A model generated the notes under the pieces. That model was not told the origin of the DNA, made no database searches, and saw only the letters and a list, made by a program, of their open reading frames with translations. A stretch of DNA of 64,000 nt. Source: Leptodontidium sp. MPI-SDFR-AT-0119. Taxonomy: Eukaryota; Ascomycota; Leotiomycetes; Helotiales; Leptodontidiaceae. Of this stretch, positions 1 to 10,600 are shown piece by piece; the stretch's first letter is position 1; each line of letters begins with the position of its first letter. The stretch is taken from positions 2,976,001 to 3,040,000 of the forward strand of contig JAHLEZ010000003.1 in NCBI GenBank assembly GCA_020726505.1, written 5' to 3'. The position numbers and the translations under genes were made by a program.

Positions 1-1
1 A

Positions 2-103
2 GAGGAAAGTGATGAGAGAGCAGCAGGAGGAGGAAGAGGAGGAGGGGAAACAATTGGGAGCAGCGTGGATGTTGATGAGGTCTTGATAGCGGGCAGGGCA
101 TGA
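2..103 (+). CDS. possible 3' end of an unidentified gene (partial)
   Basis: One frame is open from the window edge to a TGA at 101-103 and would give a Glu/Gly/Arg-rich tail ending in VDEVLIAGRA. The purine-rich GGA/GAG run is low in complexity, so the open frame may be chance. No family is recognisable in 33 residues. If real, the gene runs in the same direction as the ribosomal protein gene downstream. Sequence to the left of the window would settle it. Confidence 0.2.
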   Translation, partial: EESDERAAGGGRGGGETIGSSVDVDEVLIAGRA

Positions 104-2284
104 AAAAATGGAGGAGGAGGAAGGCGAGGGAATGGGAAGAAAATTTCCTGTTTGCTTGCCTGCCTGTCTGGTTTAGGAATGTGTGTGGAGTTTGTTGGAA
201 GGATTTATATCTGTGTGAAATATCCGGGGGGGGGGGGAGTCAATCTTGAGTTTCGGGAAGCGTTGAGAGGGTTGAGTGAGTGAGGGTCGTCATTGTATGA
301 CTAGGAGATGCATTCCATTCCATTCCACTTTTCGTTTCGACTTGCGAGGTTTTCCTTCATTTTGGGGTTGGGTTGGGTTCATAGCAATTTGGATTTATTT
401 AGCACAGCACAGGATTGGTATTGGGAGCCTGGGGCCCGACACAGAGGCGAGGCGGCGAGCGATCGAATTGGCGTTCTTAGGTTGGGGAGTAGGTTTGGTA
501 AAAAAGAAATGAAATGAAGGAGTAAGATCTTGAGGGTGAGCATTTTATTTCTTGAAGGGATTGCTGAGACTGGATGTTTTTATTTATCTTTATCTTGTCC
601 ACAGATGGATGTAGACTTCTGGTGAAAGTTTTAAGGGCTTTATTTATCTTCACACTTCTTTTACGTTGACGTTGACCTTGAATTTGACTTTGAATCTAAC
701 CTAGTAGCTCACTTTGACTTGTCTAACTACTCCTATGCCCGATATCTGGCAAATCCTCAACCTAACCCCCCCTGGACATGTATTTACGTCCCTAGGTACT
801 GAGTACTTTTGTACACCGTAGACCGTAGCCTCCCTCGGACCGATCTTTGCTTGGAGAAAACAATTGGCACTAACCTGTACTCCGTATTGGGTCGAGTATC
901 TTGGGGGGTTTGGGGTTTTGCGGCACAGCAAGTATGAAAATTTTACTCCGTGGTCATCGGCCCATTCGTTCCGGACCTGACAGGATGCGACGAGTGAATG
1001 ACCGCCGACCATCGCCCAGCTAAGCTTTGATGTCGGGAGGAGAAGCCGAAATGCGAGATGTGCGTGTTGGGTTGTTTTGGAGGGGAGAGGAGGGGAAGGA
1101 AGAGGAAAGGAGAGGGGTTTTTTATTATTTTTTTAGTTGCTTGGATGGGAGGGGAAAGTTGGGTTTGAGAATGTTGGGACGAGTTTGGGAGGAGGAGGGA
1201 AGGGAGGGAGTGATGACGAAATGTGCATGATTTTATAGAATTGGATTTTCATATTTTGTCTAGAGATATGATGTATTTATTAGTAGGGATGTACATAGGG
1301 ATGTACCTAGGTAAGTATAGGTACTAAGAGGTAGGGAGGGTAATTGTGATTAATTAATCTGATGCCTGTAAGTGCCTCCTCTCCCTTGGACTGTACCTTG
1401 TACCTAACTACTTATTTACCTCGTACCAACCCTCCCTACCTAGGAATTCTCTTCTCTATTTATGAGTAGGTAGCGATGTATGAGCATGAGACAGGTTCGG
1501 GTTCGGATATATTTTGGACCGTCACGCCTCCTTAACTACCATCCCATGATTTCAAGGCTTTGTAGTGGGTTTTTGAGAGGGGTCATTTGATAAAGCAGAC
1601 CAGCATGTGAACAGTTCCTTATCTTCATTTCTTGAGGTGGCTTTGGAGGCTTGATGTTGAGGTGAAGATATTCCACGAATCAGGATGAGGCATTGACCTT
1701 GCTTATGAGGGAGACATGTTTTCCTTTGGACTTGACGTTTTTGACTTTTGTTTTCTGGATGGATAGAGTTTCTGAAGATTTCGCAGGTTTGGGAGGCGAA
1801 AAACAAGTGAGTACTTTTGCGTTATAGGGAAAATAAGAGGAGAGTCGGATTGAATGTACCTGTCGGTATCTTTCTGCACTTATCTTATACCGCTTTGATG
1901 GGTGGACGAGAGAGCTTGGAAAAGATACTTTGATAATTATCAACAATCAGGGCCTGAAATTTGAATCTCCAGATATATTGAACTTCTCGCATACAAGTTC
2001 AGAAGAAGAATACTTCAATTGAAAATGTGCTCTTGAAGTTCTTCTGCGATCAGGGTGTCAACTTCGAGACCTCACACCTAGGCTCTTGGTGGGGAAAACG
2101 CCCCCGCATTGATGCCTCAGGCCTACATCAAAAATTCAGGCCACCACGACTAAACCTCGCTAAACTTTCTTCCATCCCACACAAACTTTTTGGTCGCGAT
2201 TCTCTTTCAACGAACGACAACGCCAAATCGCCCACCGAATTGCCCACCCCCAATTCCCTTCCTTCTCACGAAACAAACATAATC
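104..2284. other. intergenic, upstream of RPS2
   Basis: I see no supported gene here. The stretch holds a run of twelve G at 226-237, GA-rich tracts (about 1080-1210) and several copies of the short words CCTACC/TAGGTA around 1290-1450, which are common in fungal intergenic DNA. The last few hundred bases, CT-rich towards 2285, are the likely promoter and 5' leader of the ribosomal protein gene. Reading frames in this stretch have no recognisable similarity or codon structure. Confidence 0.5.
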
Positions 2285-3338
2285 ATGGCGGATGCTCCCA
2301 GAGGTGGAGCAGCAGCTCGCGGCGGAGCAAGTGCTGGAGGATTCGGTTCGCGCGGCGGCGCAGGTGGTGATCGTGGAGGAGATCGCGGCCGTGGACGTGG
2401 ACGTCGTGGACCTCGTCGTGGAGCCAACAAGAACGAGGAGAAGGAGTGGCAACCAGTTACCAAGCTTGGCCGTCTCGTCAAGGATGGAAAGATCAAGAGC
2501 ATGGAGGAGATCTACCTTCACTCTCTGCCCATCAAGGAGTACCAGATTGTGGATTTCTTCTTGCCAAAGTTGAAGGATGAGGTTATGAAGGTGAGGGCTT
2601 TTTTCTTGATGGCTATACATGGATTTGGGAGTCTGCGAAGGAAAATTGGAAAGGGGTGTGGAGAGTTGATGAGGATTTGCAGATGAATTGGATGTTGAGT
2701 TGCATTTGGAGAGCTTACTGACAATTCTACCATTATAGATCAAGCCCGTCCAGAAGCAAACTCGTGCCGGTCAACGTACCCGATTCAAGGCTATCGTTGT
2801 CATTGGTGACTCTGAGGGACACGTTGGACTCGGTATCAAGACCTCCAAGGAAGTTGCTACTGCTATCCGCGCCGCCATTATCATCGCCAAGTTGAGCGTT
2901 CTGCCAATTCGTCGTGGATACTGGGGTACTAACCTTGGTCTTCCTCACTCTCTTCCCACCAAGGAGAGCGGAAAGTGTGGTTCGGTTTCTGTCAGAGTAA
3001 GTTCTCTCGGCCCTCTTTCACTTTCTAAATTGCGCTGCTTGCGCTTCCGATCTTGTGTGGATCAAAACTAACATTCCCAGCTTATCCCAGCTCCCCGTGG
3101 TACCGGTCTCGTCGCCTCCCCAGCTGTCAAGCGTCTTCTCCAACTCGCCGGTGTCGACGACATCTACACCTCCTCGTCCGGATCGACCAAGACCCTCGAG
3201 AACACCCTCAAGGCCACCTTCGTCGCAGTCGGCAACACATACGGATACCTCACCCCCAACCTGTGGAAGGAGACGAAGCTCATTCGCAGTCCTTTGGAGG
3301 AGTTCGGTGATGTTCTGCGTGCTGGAAAGCGATACTAG
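2285..3338 (+). CDS. RPS2: 40S ribosomal protein S2 (uS5)
   Basis: Structural protein of the small cytosolic ribosomal subunit, near the mRNA entry and decoding region. The model has three exons: 2285-2590, 2739-2996 and 3081-3338 (273 residues, close to the 254-293 of other eukaryotes). Introns have clean GTGAGG..TAG and GTAAGT..CAG ends and keep frame (102, 86 and 86 codons). Residues 1-45 form the usual Gly/Arg-rich tail. Residues from about 80 carry the S5 N-terminal domain ([14 protein letters not shown], then [17 protein letters not shown] across the first junction, then [10 protein letters not shown]). The C-terminal S5 domain holds [21 protein letters not shown] frame that opens further upstream (2027) only translates the leader; the ATG at 2285 gives the canonical start MADAPRGG. 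Being single-copy and strongly conserved, it is the best anchor for placing this contig. Confidence 0.97.
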
Positions 3339-3790
3339 ATGGATGCGGTCTCCTTTCTTCTGCTCTTTTGCGGCGGGGAGTAGGTTATTCATTTAGGGTT
3401 TATTGGTTCGTTGCGCACGAATGGGATGGTGTTGAGGATATGGCAAAATTAGCTGTGTCAATGAATGAACAACTTCCACCATGATTTGAGATATTATATG
3501 GGCAAAGTGATATCGGGTGGATGTGGAAGGAACAGGTCACATATCGAAAAGTTGGGAATTGGCAAGTGTCTTTGGAAGGGCAAGTGCGTTCCAATATAAG
3601 AGAGCGTAAGTTACTTCCCTCAAGTCTTGATCTTCAGCTCTCCTCAATTTTGATCCATTTTGGACCCTCATTTTTCATCCGGACACTCGCGCTCGTGCTA
3701 CACATTCGCTTTCGCAGACATCGAGTCTCCTTTCGTTTTGGTACTTTTCCTTCCTGAGTTCCTCACCCGTTTTGGTGAACCCCACCTACA
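3339..3790. other. intergenic between RPS2 and the next gene
   Basis: These 452 bases hold the RPS2 3' UTR and the promoter of the following same-strand gene. A pyrimidine-rich stretch at about 3690-3760 precedes the next ATG, as is usual for fungal leaders. I see no other gene. Confidence 0.5.
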
Positions 3791-6291
3791 ATGCCGTCAC
3801 GGCGCATCGTCACAACTCTCGCCGCAATCACCATCATGATAGTCCTCTCTGTCTTAGCTGTCATTTCACTTGGAGAAGGGATCAAGGTGTTTGGTGTCAG
3901 TAGGGATGGGGTAAAGTTGAGGAAGAGGGATACTATTACATTCAATATGCCGTGGAAGTAAGTCTCTTCATCAGATTTTCTGGTCTTGCCGTCAAGAATT
4001 GATGAATTGACAATCCCTCAGTCCATCTCTCGCGAATCCAAAGCCGGAAATCAAAGCCATTTCACCCGCCTCTGGATCTATACTTGACGCGGTAGAGAAA
4101 GTTGCAGCTGCCCTCCTTGGCGGCGGAACGGAAATTGCGAATTTTGCTCAAGGCGCTGAAAGCAGTCTGGCATCTCCGATACTCGCTGGAGCACCGAGCC
4201 AAGTCCCAGGCACGATACAGAATGTCAATAGTCAGGTCGATCAAGCTACTGGTGTTGTGGGTGGAATTGTCAGCGCAGCAACGAGTATCGTAGGAAGTTT
4301 GATGGCGGGAACTGGAGCTGCAGGTTCAATTTCTGCTGTAGGAGGAGACAGGAATTCATCTGCTAGTGGCAATTCGACGGCTGGTATCACCAAATCGGCT
4401 CCAGGATTGAATGCTTCGTCTTCGACTTCAAGTCTGGCTTTCAACATCACTTCTGCTCCTGTCTTGAAAGAGGTTCCGTCAACGTCTGCTACAACAGCTT
4501 GTGCTTCAATGCCCACTTACACCGCTTGTCCTGCTCCAAGTACGGAGACTTGCACGGTTACAGAGACATGGCATAGCACACATTACGAATCGACTGCAAC
4601 GCTTTTCAGTTTCGTTGCTGCTTTCACCTATACATGTACCGAAACCGTTAGGTATGTTCTTCTGGGAGGGGTTTATGGCCTGCTAACTTTGTAGTGTTTG
4701 TCCAAAGTCTAGTCTCTACCCTCTTGCACCACCAAATACCAGCTTTCCCTCTCCAACACATCCAACTCTCATTGCCTGCCCAAATGGAGCTTTAGCAAAA
4801 CGAGCTGAAGACTGTACTCCACCATCAAGCATATTCAATGCATCGGCGCCCAACCCCGTGAACGTCTCAACACCAAGTCTATACCCAGACAAGGCAGCAG
4901 TAGCACATCCTTGTCCAAATGCGGGATACTCCTGTTCGGAATGTCCAGATGGTGTATTCTGCCCTCCAACACAAACATCGGCACAGGATTGCGTTTGTGG
5001 TTATGGTTGGGCATGTGGTCATTGTTCTCAAGGATGGTTTTGTATACCGAGTCCTACTCCTTCTGCAAACGCAGTCGTCAGCTCTGCTGCTGCGCTTTTG
5101 GGAAATTCTTCTGCGTGGGTGCATTTTCCTTCTTAAAGGGCTTTGCTGATGTCTGTTAGATCTCGAGTTACCACTTCTTCAATCCCGTCAACCATGGCCA
5201 GCTTCACAGCGAATCCTCCCAGCCTATCATCTGGCGCACTTGCTATGGTGAACCCGGGAGCAGGCCCTCTTCAAGCATTCCCAACCTCAAGTGGGCCATT
5301 GGCCCAAGCCACGAACACAGCAGGAGATCTTGCAAGCAGCATCATCAACAATGTTAACTCAGCACTTGGTAATGTCAATGGTCTCTCGGGAGCAATATTG
5401 AGTTCAGTCATGGGTCAGCTTTCTTCGGTACTAGAGGCAAACTTCTCCTTCGGAAACGCAAATCCTACAGGCCTTGGGGGGACTGCAGAGAACTTGATAT
5501 CGTCAGCTACGGGTGCTGCTGGCAATATCCTTTCGAATGGTGCTGCAGCTGTCAGTAATCCTGCTGCTGGTCTCATTCCTACAGCTACTGGAATCATTGG
5601 GAGTGTTGCTAGCAATATTCTTTCGAATGTGCCCGTGATTGGAGGAAATCCCGCTGCAGGGCTTGCACCCACGACTACGGCTATCATCGCTGGTGTGGCA
5701 AGTAATTTGATCGCTGGTGGTATCCCCGGAGCAAATAATCCTGCTGGTGGGTTTGCTTCAACAGCTGCAGCCATCATTGGGGGTGTCAACAGCGATTTGC
5801 TTGCTGCTGGTATTCCTGTCGCCACACCAGCTCCGCTATTCCAGCCTACCGTTACGATACCAGTCATGAACAACGTCTTGCCTGTCTTGGGGAAAGCGGT
5901 TCAGCAACAAGTGACCAGGACAGTCATACCGCAGCCACTGTCAAGTCCAGGTACTTCAACAAATCCATCAGCCGCAGCATCCACGCCCACAAAGGACGAA
6001 CCTAACGTCATAAGCCACCTCACGACGACCATCCAAGGTACACCTACAGTCCTACCAGTCGTCATCACAGTCTTGAACGGCAAACCAACAGTTGTTCCAC
6101 TTGTGAAGATGGTGGTTGATGGGAGAGAGAAGGATTTACCCGTGGTTGGTGTTGATCTTGGTGCTGGTGCTGGGAAGGTTGAGGCTGCAAAGGGTGTACT
6201 TGATGGGAATATTGCGGTGGGTGGTAATGGTGTGAAGAGGAGACGAAGTCGGGGAGGGGTGTTGGCTGGGGAGATGGAGGGTAGATCTTGA
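3791..6291 (+). CDS. secreted or membrane-anchored Ala/Gly-rich protein with Cys-rich module, function unknown
   Basis: Family not recognised. Four exons (3791-3957, 4022-4651, 4695-5114, 5160-6291) join in frame to 782 residues; each intron is 43-64 bases with GT..AG ends. Residues 5-30 form one hydrophobic segment (TTLAAITIMIVLSVLAVISL) after two Arg, fitting a signal anchor or signal peptide. A KLRKRD site near residue 47 resembles a Kex2 cleavage site. A Cys-rich block follows around residues 280-330 (CPNAGYSCSECPDGVFCPP and a second half with CVCGYGWACGHCSQGWFC), the only Cys-dense part. The C-terminal half is Ala/Gly/Ser/Thr-rich, with about three tandem units of roughly 33 residues (NPAAGL..TATGIIG..SNILS type). 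A second basic site, KRRRSR, lies near the C-terminus. It resembles fungal cell-surface or extracellular matrix proteins. Only exon structure and low complexity support that role; no enzymatic motif is visible. Confidence 0.75.
5500..5830 (+). repeat. tandem ~99-bp coding repeat in the Ala/Gly-rich protein
   Basis: About three degenerate units encode a pattern of ATGIIG/TTAIIA/AAAIIG, then S/GVASN, a hydrophobic stretch, and NPAAG or NPAGG. The units are clear in protein but diverged in DNA, so the array is old rather than freshly duplicated. Confidence 0.6.
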
Positions 6292-7268
6292 GGAGGGGGC
6301 CGATTGGTGAAAGAGAGAAGATAACAGGGAGGAGGAAGGATACAATGGGTTACGAGACTCGACAGGTCGACAATTTTGGTGAGAAAGTCGTCATTCAAAC
6401 ATGCAACTTTGAGTATACGGTATGAGAACACAACGGGGATTTTGAGATGGTGTAGTTTTGGTAGATTGCAATATATTGATTTCTTCGCATTCCTTCTTCC
6501 GATGTGTTATAAGAGACCAGGCTGGGGAAGAGCCGAGATAGGAGGCAGAGGATAGCTCCAGAGAAAAATGAAAGCCTGCAATTTTTCATTCAGAAGGTGG
6601 AGGGATGATTGAGGTATATTCACAAGAGGTGTTGCATAAGATTTTAGAATCCTTCAGGGGCGAGTTGTAGTTGGCTCAATCGAACTCCTCGAGGAAATCA
6701 AAACTATGGTGGATTGAGTTTCCTAGAAGTCATTTTAAGTCTTTTGCAAGACCTTTGGAACCCTGATATTTATCAATAATGTATTATCCTCAAGTGTAGT
6801 TTCCGCGAAGTGATCTGTGTGGCGAAGTATTCACCTGTTTGACTTCGACAGAATTTGGACTCAAGTTCCACATCGAAGGAGCACCAGATAGAGGTACTAC
6901 GGACTCTAGCTCCAAATATTGAAAAACTTCGCTGCAATGAAAAGAGATGCCTAAATTCGGTTTGTGAGTTGAGTGGGATGTGAAAAGTAAAAGTCACATG
7001 AGAACATTGTGACTCTGATTGCCTGAACTGTTCAGTTTATTGAAATACGAGGAATTCTATTCTGGTCAACTAGTTATGACACACTTTTACACACGTGTAC
7101 ACAAAAGAAACAACTCTGCATCAAATTTCATTTGCCCATCCAGTGCCAGTGCCAGTTTCCCGAAGCGACGATATGATATTGCAGCACACATCTCATAAAA
7201 CATTCAACTTGGGATTCATCGGATAGCCAACCATCCATCATCTTTTCAGGTGGAGGAATTTCAGTTGA
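6292..7268. other. intergenic between convergent genes
   Basis: This stretch of about 980 bases lies between the 3' ends of the Ala/Gly-rich protein gene (+) and the transporter gene (-). It is fairly AT-rich and I see no gene, tRNA or strong repeat in it. Confidence 0.5.
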
Positions 7269-9003
7269 TCAAGCACTGGGCTTGTTGCCATAGGCCGTTG
7301 AAGTGCCGACACACTCGTACTTGGCAAACTTGCGAGTGGGAATGCTCTTCTCAAACATCTCGTCGAGCTGTGTGTAGGTTCTGTTCTTCATCTCCGGGAT
7401 TTCCCAGAAGATCAGAGCGCCAGCGAGCAGGGAAAGACCCGCGAAGAAAAAGCCGGTTTTAGCACCCCAGTTTCCCTCGTCCCTGTTGAACATGTAGGGC
7501 ACGAAAAAGTTGAAGGCCCAGGACGAGAATCCGTTGCAGAGGAATCCGATGCCAGTGGTCTTGGCCCTGAGTCTGATGGATGATGTCTCGGCAATGATAA
7601 TTGGGATAATACCTCCGGCTCCCATGTTGAAGAAGACCAAGACTGCATTGATTGTGACTCCGGCATACCTGAAAATAAAAAAAAGTTAATTAGTCCAGTC
7701 TAAAGGCTTGCAGAGCAGTTTGGAGACACTCACCATAGGGCTGCTTTGCTCGAGTAACAACCAGCAATACCGACAGACATCCAGATAGCACCTAGGAAGA
7801 AAGAGTTTCCGTAAAAGGTGCGTCTTCGTCCAAGGGTGGAAGCGAGAACCCAGGAGCCGAGATTGGCAATGAGGGCAATACCGAGACAAATCTCAAGAAC
7901 CATGATTGTATGCACTGGGGAAAGGCCACCGATGATCATAAAGTAGGTACCGTTGGCGACAAAAGTGGTACCGAGGAATTGCTGGATAATACTGGCATAG
8001 ATGACGATTCTCGTGCGACGCCAGTTGGAGCCTTTGAAGCACTCCATATAGGAAGCATCTTGGCTCTGGCTTTGCATCTGCTTTTCGTGCTCCAGAATAG
8101 ACATGAGAGCAACGATACTACCCTCAACAGACTCTGGCTCGTGCAGTCTCGCAATAGACTTGCGGGCGGCTTCGACTTTGCCGTGCCGGAGCAGGAAAGC
8201 AGGGCTTTCAGGTACAATGATTGCGGCGACAAAGGCAAGCCCAGAACAGGCCCATTGGGTAGCAAAACAGATGCGGTATGATTCCGGTTTGAATCCAATT
8301 GAAAGTTGACTATGTGCGGCACCGGCGGCGACAAGTTGGCCGAGAATAAGCAAGAACTGGAACGAGGAAAGCATAGGTCCTCGGAGCCTTGGCGGAGCGA
8401 TCTCTGAGACATATGTGCCAGTGGTGGCCATCATCATACTCAAGCCAACACCAATGATTGTCTTGCCGACTAGGAAAAGGCCTCGTCGATGGTCAACATC
8501 GCTTGGTCTGTCCGAAAGGTAGATGATCAAGATGGCGAGATTGGCGATGGTGGAGCCCAGGGCCATGGAAGCTTTGCGGCCGAATCTGTCCGATAGGAGA
8601 CCATTGATTACAGCGCCGATCATGAAGCCGATTTGCATGAAGGCATTCCACAACGACAACCAGAGGGATGGGACAATGTAAGTTGGACCGAGCGGCTCCC
8701 CAAAGTTCTCCCTGTTGGCGTAGGGTAGTTAGTCGATGGACTCCAGACCAAGGGAACGTACGCAGTCCGTACAACTGTAGATACTCACAGGAAGGCAGGA
8801 ACAGCAGTGATTACGCCGACAATGATAATATCGAAACCAAAAGCCATGGCTCCGCTGGTCATGAGCCCCGTGTACAGCAGAACCTTGGGGTTTTCTTTGA
8901 CTGACGTCCAGTATGTGATGGTTGTTGAGCTGTAGGGGTCCACCGAGTCGATGTTCTCGATATCTTCCACTAACTCCACGTTCCTCTTTTCGTCACTGGC
9001 CAT
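7269..9003 (-). CDS. MFS sugar transporter (sugar porter / alpha-glucoside permease-like)
   Basis: Proton-coupled sugar uptake protein of the plasma membrane. Three exons on the minus strand (9003-8789, 8711-7734, 7668-7269) join to 530 residues, the usual sugar porter length. Introns have GTGAGT donors and CAG/TCAG acceptors and restore LENFGEPLGP and SKAALWYAGV at the junctions. Family marks: DRFGRKAS in the loop after TM2, RGLFLVGKTIIGVG, PPRLRGPMLSSFQ in TM4-5, PESPAFLLRHGK before the central loop (the PESPRWL motif), LGRRRTF in the second half, and SSIRLRAKTTG near TM10. About twelve hydrophobic segments are visible. The start at 9003 gives an acidic cytosolic N-terminus. The closest subfamily by pattern is the maltose/lactose-type permease group, so a disaccharide or oligosaccharide substrate is likely but not shown. 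A decayed glycosidase lies divergently upstream. Confidence 0.92.
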
Positions 9004-9109
9004 GATGTCGGCAGTATTGAGAGCACTGTGGGTAACGACGCTGGTTTGGAATTTGGATGGGAAAGTGAATTGGGGTTGAGAGACAGGTTGGCGGGGAGTT
9101 TCAAAGTCT

Positions 9110-9118
9110 TTATATATA
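9110..9118 (-). promoter_or_regulatory. TATA-like element of the transporter gene
   Basis: The alternating T/A run TATATATA lies about 105 bases upstream of the transporter ATG, a sensible distance for a fungal TATA box. This is inferred from position and sequence only. Confidence 0.35.
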
Positions 9119-9256
9119 CTTCAAAGTGTGCAGTAGAGGAGGGGGCAGTTCGTTTTGGCCCCCGTGTCTGGCTCCTGACAGCCAGACGACACGCTTCACT
9201 GTGTAGTGTAGTGCCTAGGTAAGTTAGACTTTCCATATTCGTGGTACGGGTAGTTC

Positions 9257-9274
9257 CCCATGGGGCCCCATGGG
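9257..9274. promoter_or_regulatory. 18-bp perfect GC palindrome in the transporter promoter
   Basis: The sequence CCCATGGGGCCCCATGGG is its own reverse complement. It lies about 255 bases upstream of the transporter start. A second, 10-bp palindrome, CCCGCGCGGG, lies at 9298-9307. A symmetric site this long suggests a dimeric DNA-binding protein. The embedded TGGGG cores resemble carbon-repressor (CreA-type) half sites, but that link is only inferred. Confidence 0.4.
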
Positions 9275-10600
9275 CTGCCAGGTGGCTGATAGTCTCACCC
9301 GCGCGGGAGCCGATGACAGGAGAGTGATACGTACAGTGTAGTATCAAACAATGCCGTACTCTGGAACCTGGGTACAATACAACTACAACACAAGTTACTC
9401 AACTCAACGACTTGCCGACAATAAGGAGGAAGCTGAAGTCCAACTGCCGATTGTTTTAGTAAATTTGAAGGCTCTATTAAAGCTTGGAGCTAACATGAGG
9501 GAGAAATACACTTCGAACACGTTACAGCTGGCTCAAAGGTGTACAGTACGGCGCTGGTATTGCACTTGAACCACGGACAGGTGCGGCTGTCCAACTCCTC
9601 AATCTTGTGGCCAAGGGGCGTTCAAACGGAAAAGTTCCGCATCATGATAAAGCGTATGTATGAGCGAGGAGGATGAGGACTCGTTGATAATTCATAGTTA
9701 CCTTAGTTAGTTACCTCACATCCTCAAGCTGTCATAGGTCGTTACGGGAACGAGGCGATTCCGACGGTAGAATCTCGGCCTCGCTTCAGCTGACGGAGGC
9801 TAACCGAAACGCTTATAGATGCCATAGTCTCAGCCAGATTTTAGGTCTCAGCTCCACCTTCAGAGGCATTCATCCCGTTTACTTACTGTATCTTGGGATT
9901 CTGTTCTTCTTTAAAATCACTCTCTATACCGGCTCCAGTCAGCTCAAAAAGGTTGGAACGAAGCCAAAATGCATCCTCCAGCTTCTCAGAAGACCGCGGC
10001 TTTAAGAACAGGTATAATATGAACCCGTCTGTTTGGAGACAAAAGAGGAGGAGCACTTGGCAACCCAAAGACAACAGCACATGTTCTGCCGACGTTTTCC
10101 CGGCATTCTCCTTTGTCTCATAGCACACCCACTTCGGTAATGGTCACAATATGACAGGACAGGACAGGAGAGGTTCTGCCGATGATCTCCCGTAGAGTTT
10201 GTTTATTATCAACCGGTGTTTTGCCGACCATTTAAAGTTTCCCCGCGTTTACCTTGTGTACCTACCCAGGCCAGGTAGGTGCGGGCTAGATCCATCTCAA
10301 GATATCACGAGCACGCAGCTAAGGCTCTCCAAGTGCCTGTCTGAAATCTTGCTCTTCACTACTGCTTCTCCTTGCATAATGTAGGTATCTATCTGACACA
10401 ATTAAGTTACTTGTTATAACGTTTGTATGTGAGAATTTTCTCTACTCTTACTTGGAGTGCACATAATAGTCAGCGACCGACATCTTCTTGAGCTGAGAGC
10501 AAGGACTCTCGGTAATCGAGATCCGGTCGACTAACTACCAACCGGGGCAGACTCCGTTCCCTTCTTTTTATTTCCTTCCCTCACCTGAACTAATCGAGCA

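Larger units (their letters stand above)
9004..10600. other. divergent intergenic region, transporter / GH43
   Basis: This stretch of about 1.6 kb separates the divergent transporter gene and decayed glycosidase. It contains the TATA-like site and GC palindromes listed separately. The rest, to 10600, shows no gene. The pair may once have shared control. Confidence 0.5.

Noticed and set aside
2027..2284. In-frame upstream extension of the RPS2 coding region
   Set aside because: The extra residues have no similarity to uS5 N-termini; the canonical start MADAPRGG is at 2285.
5415..5873. 152-codon minus-strand frame
   Set aside because: Antisense shadow of the Ala/Gly-rich repeat region.
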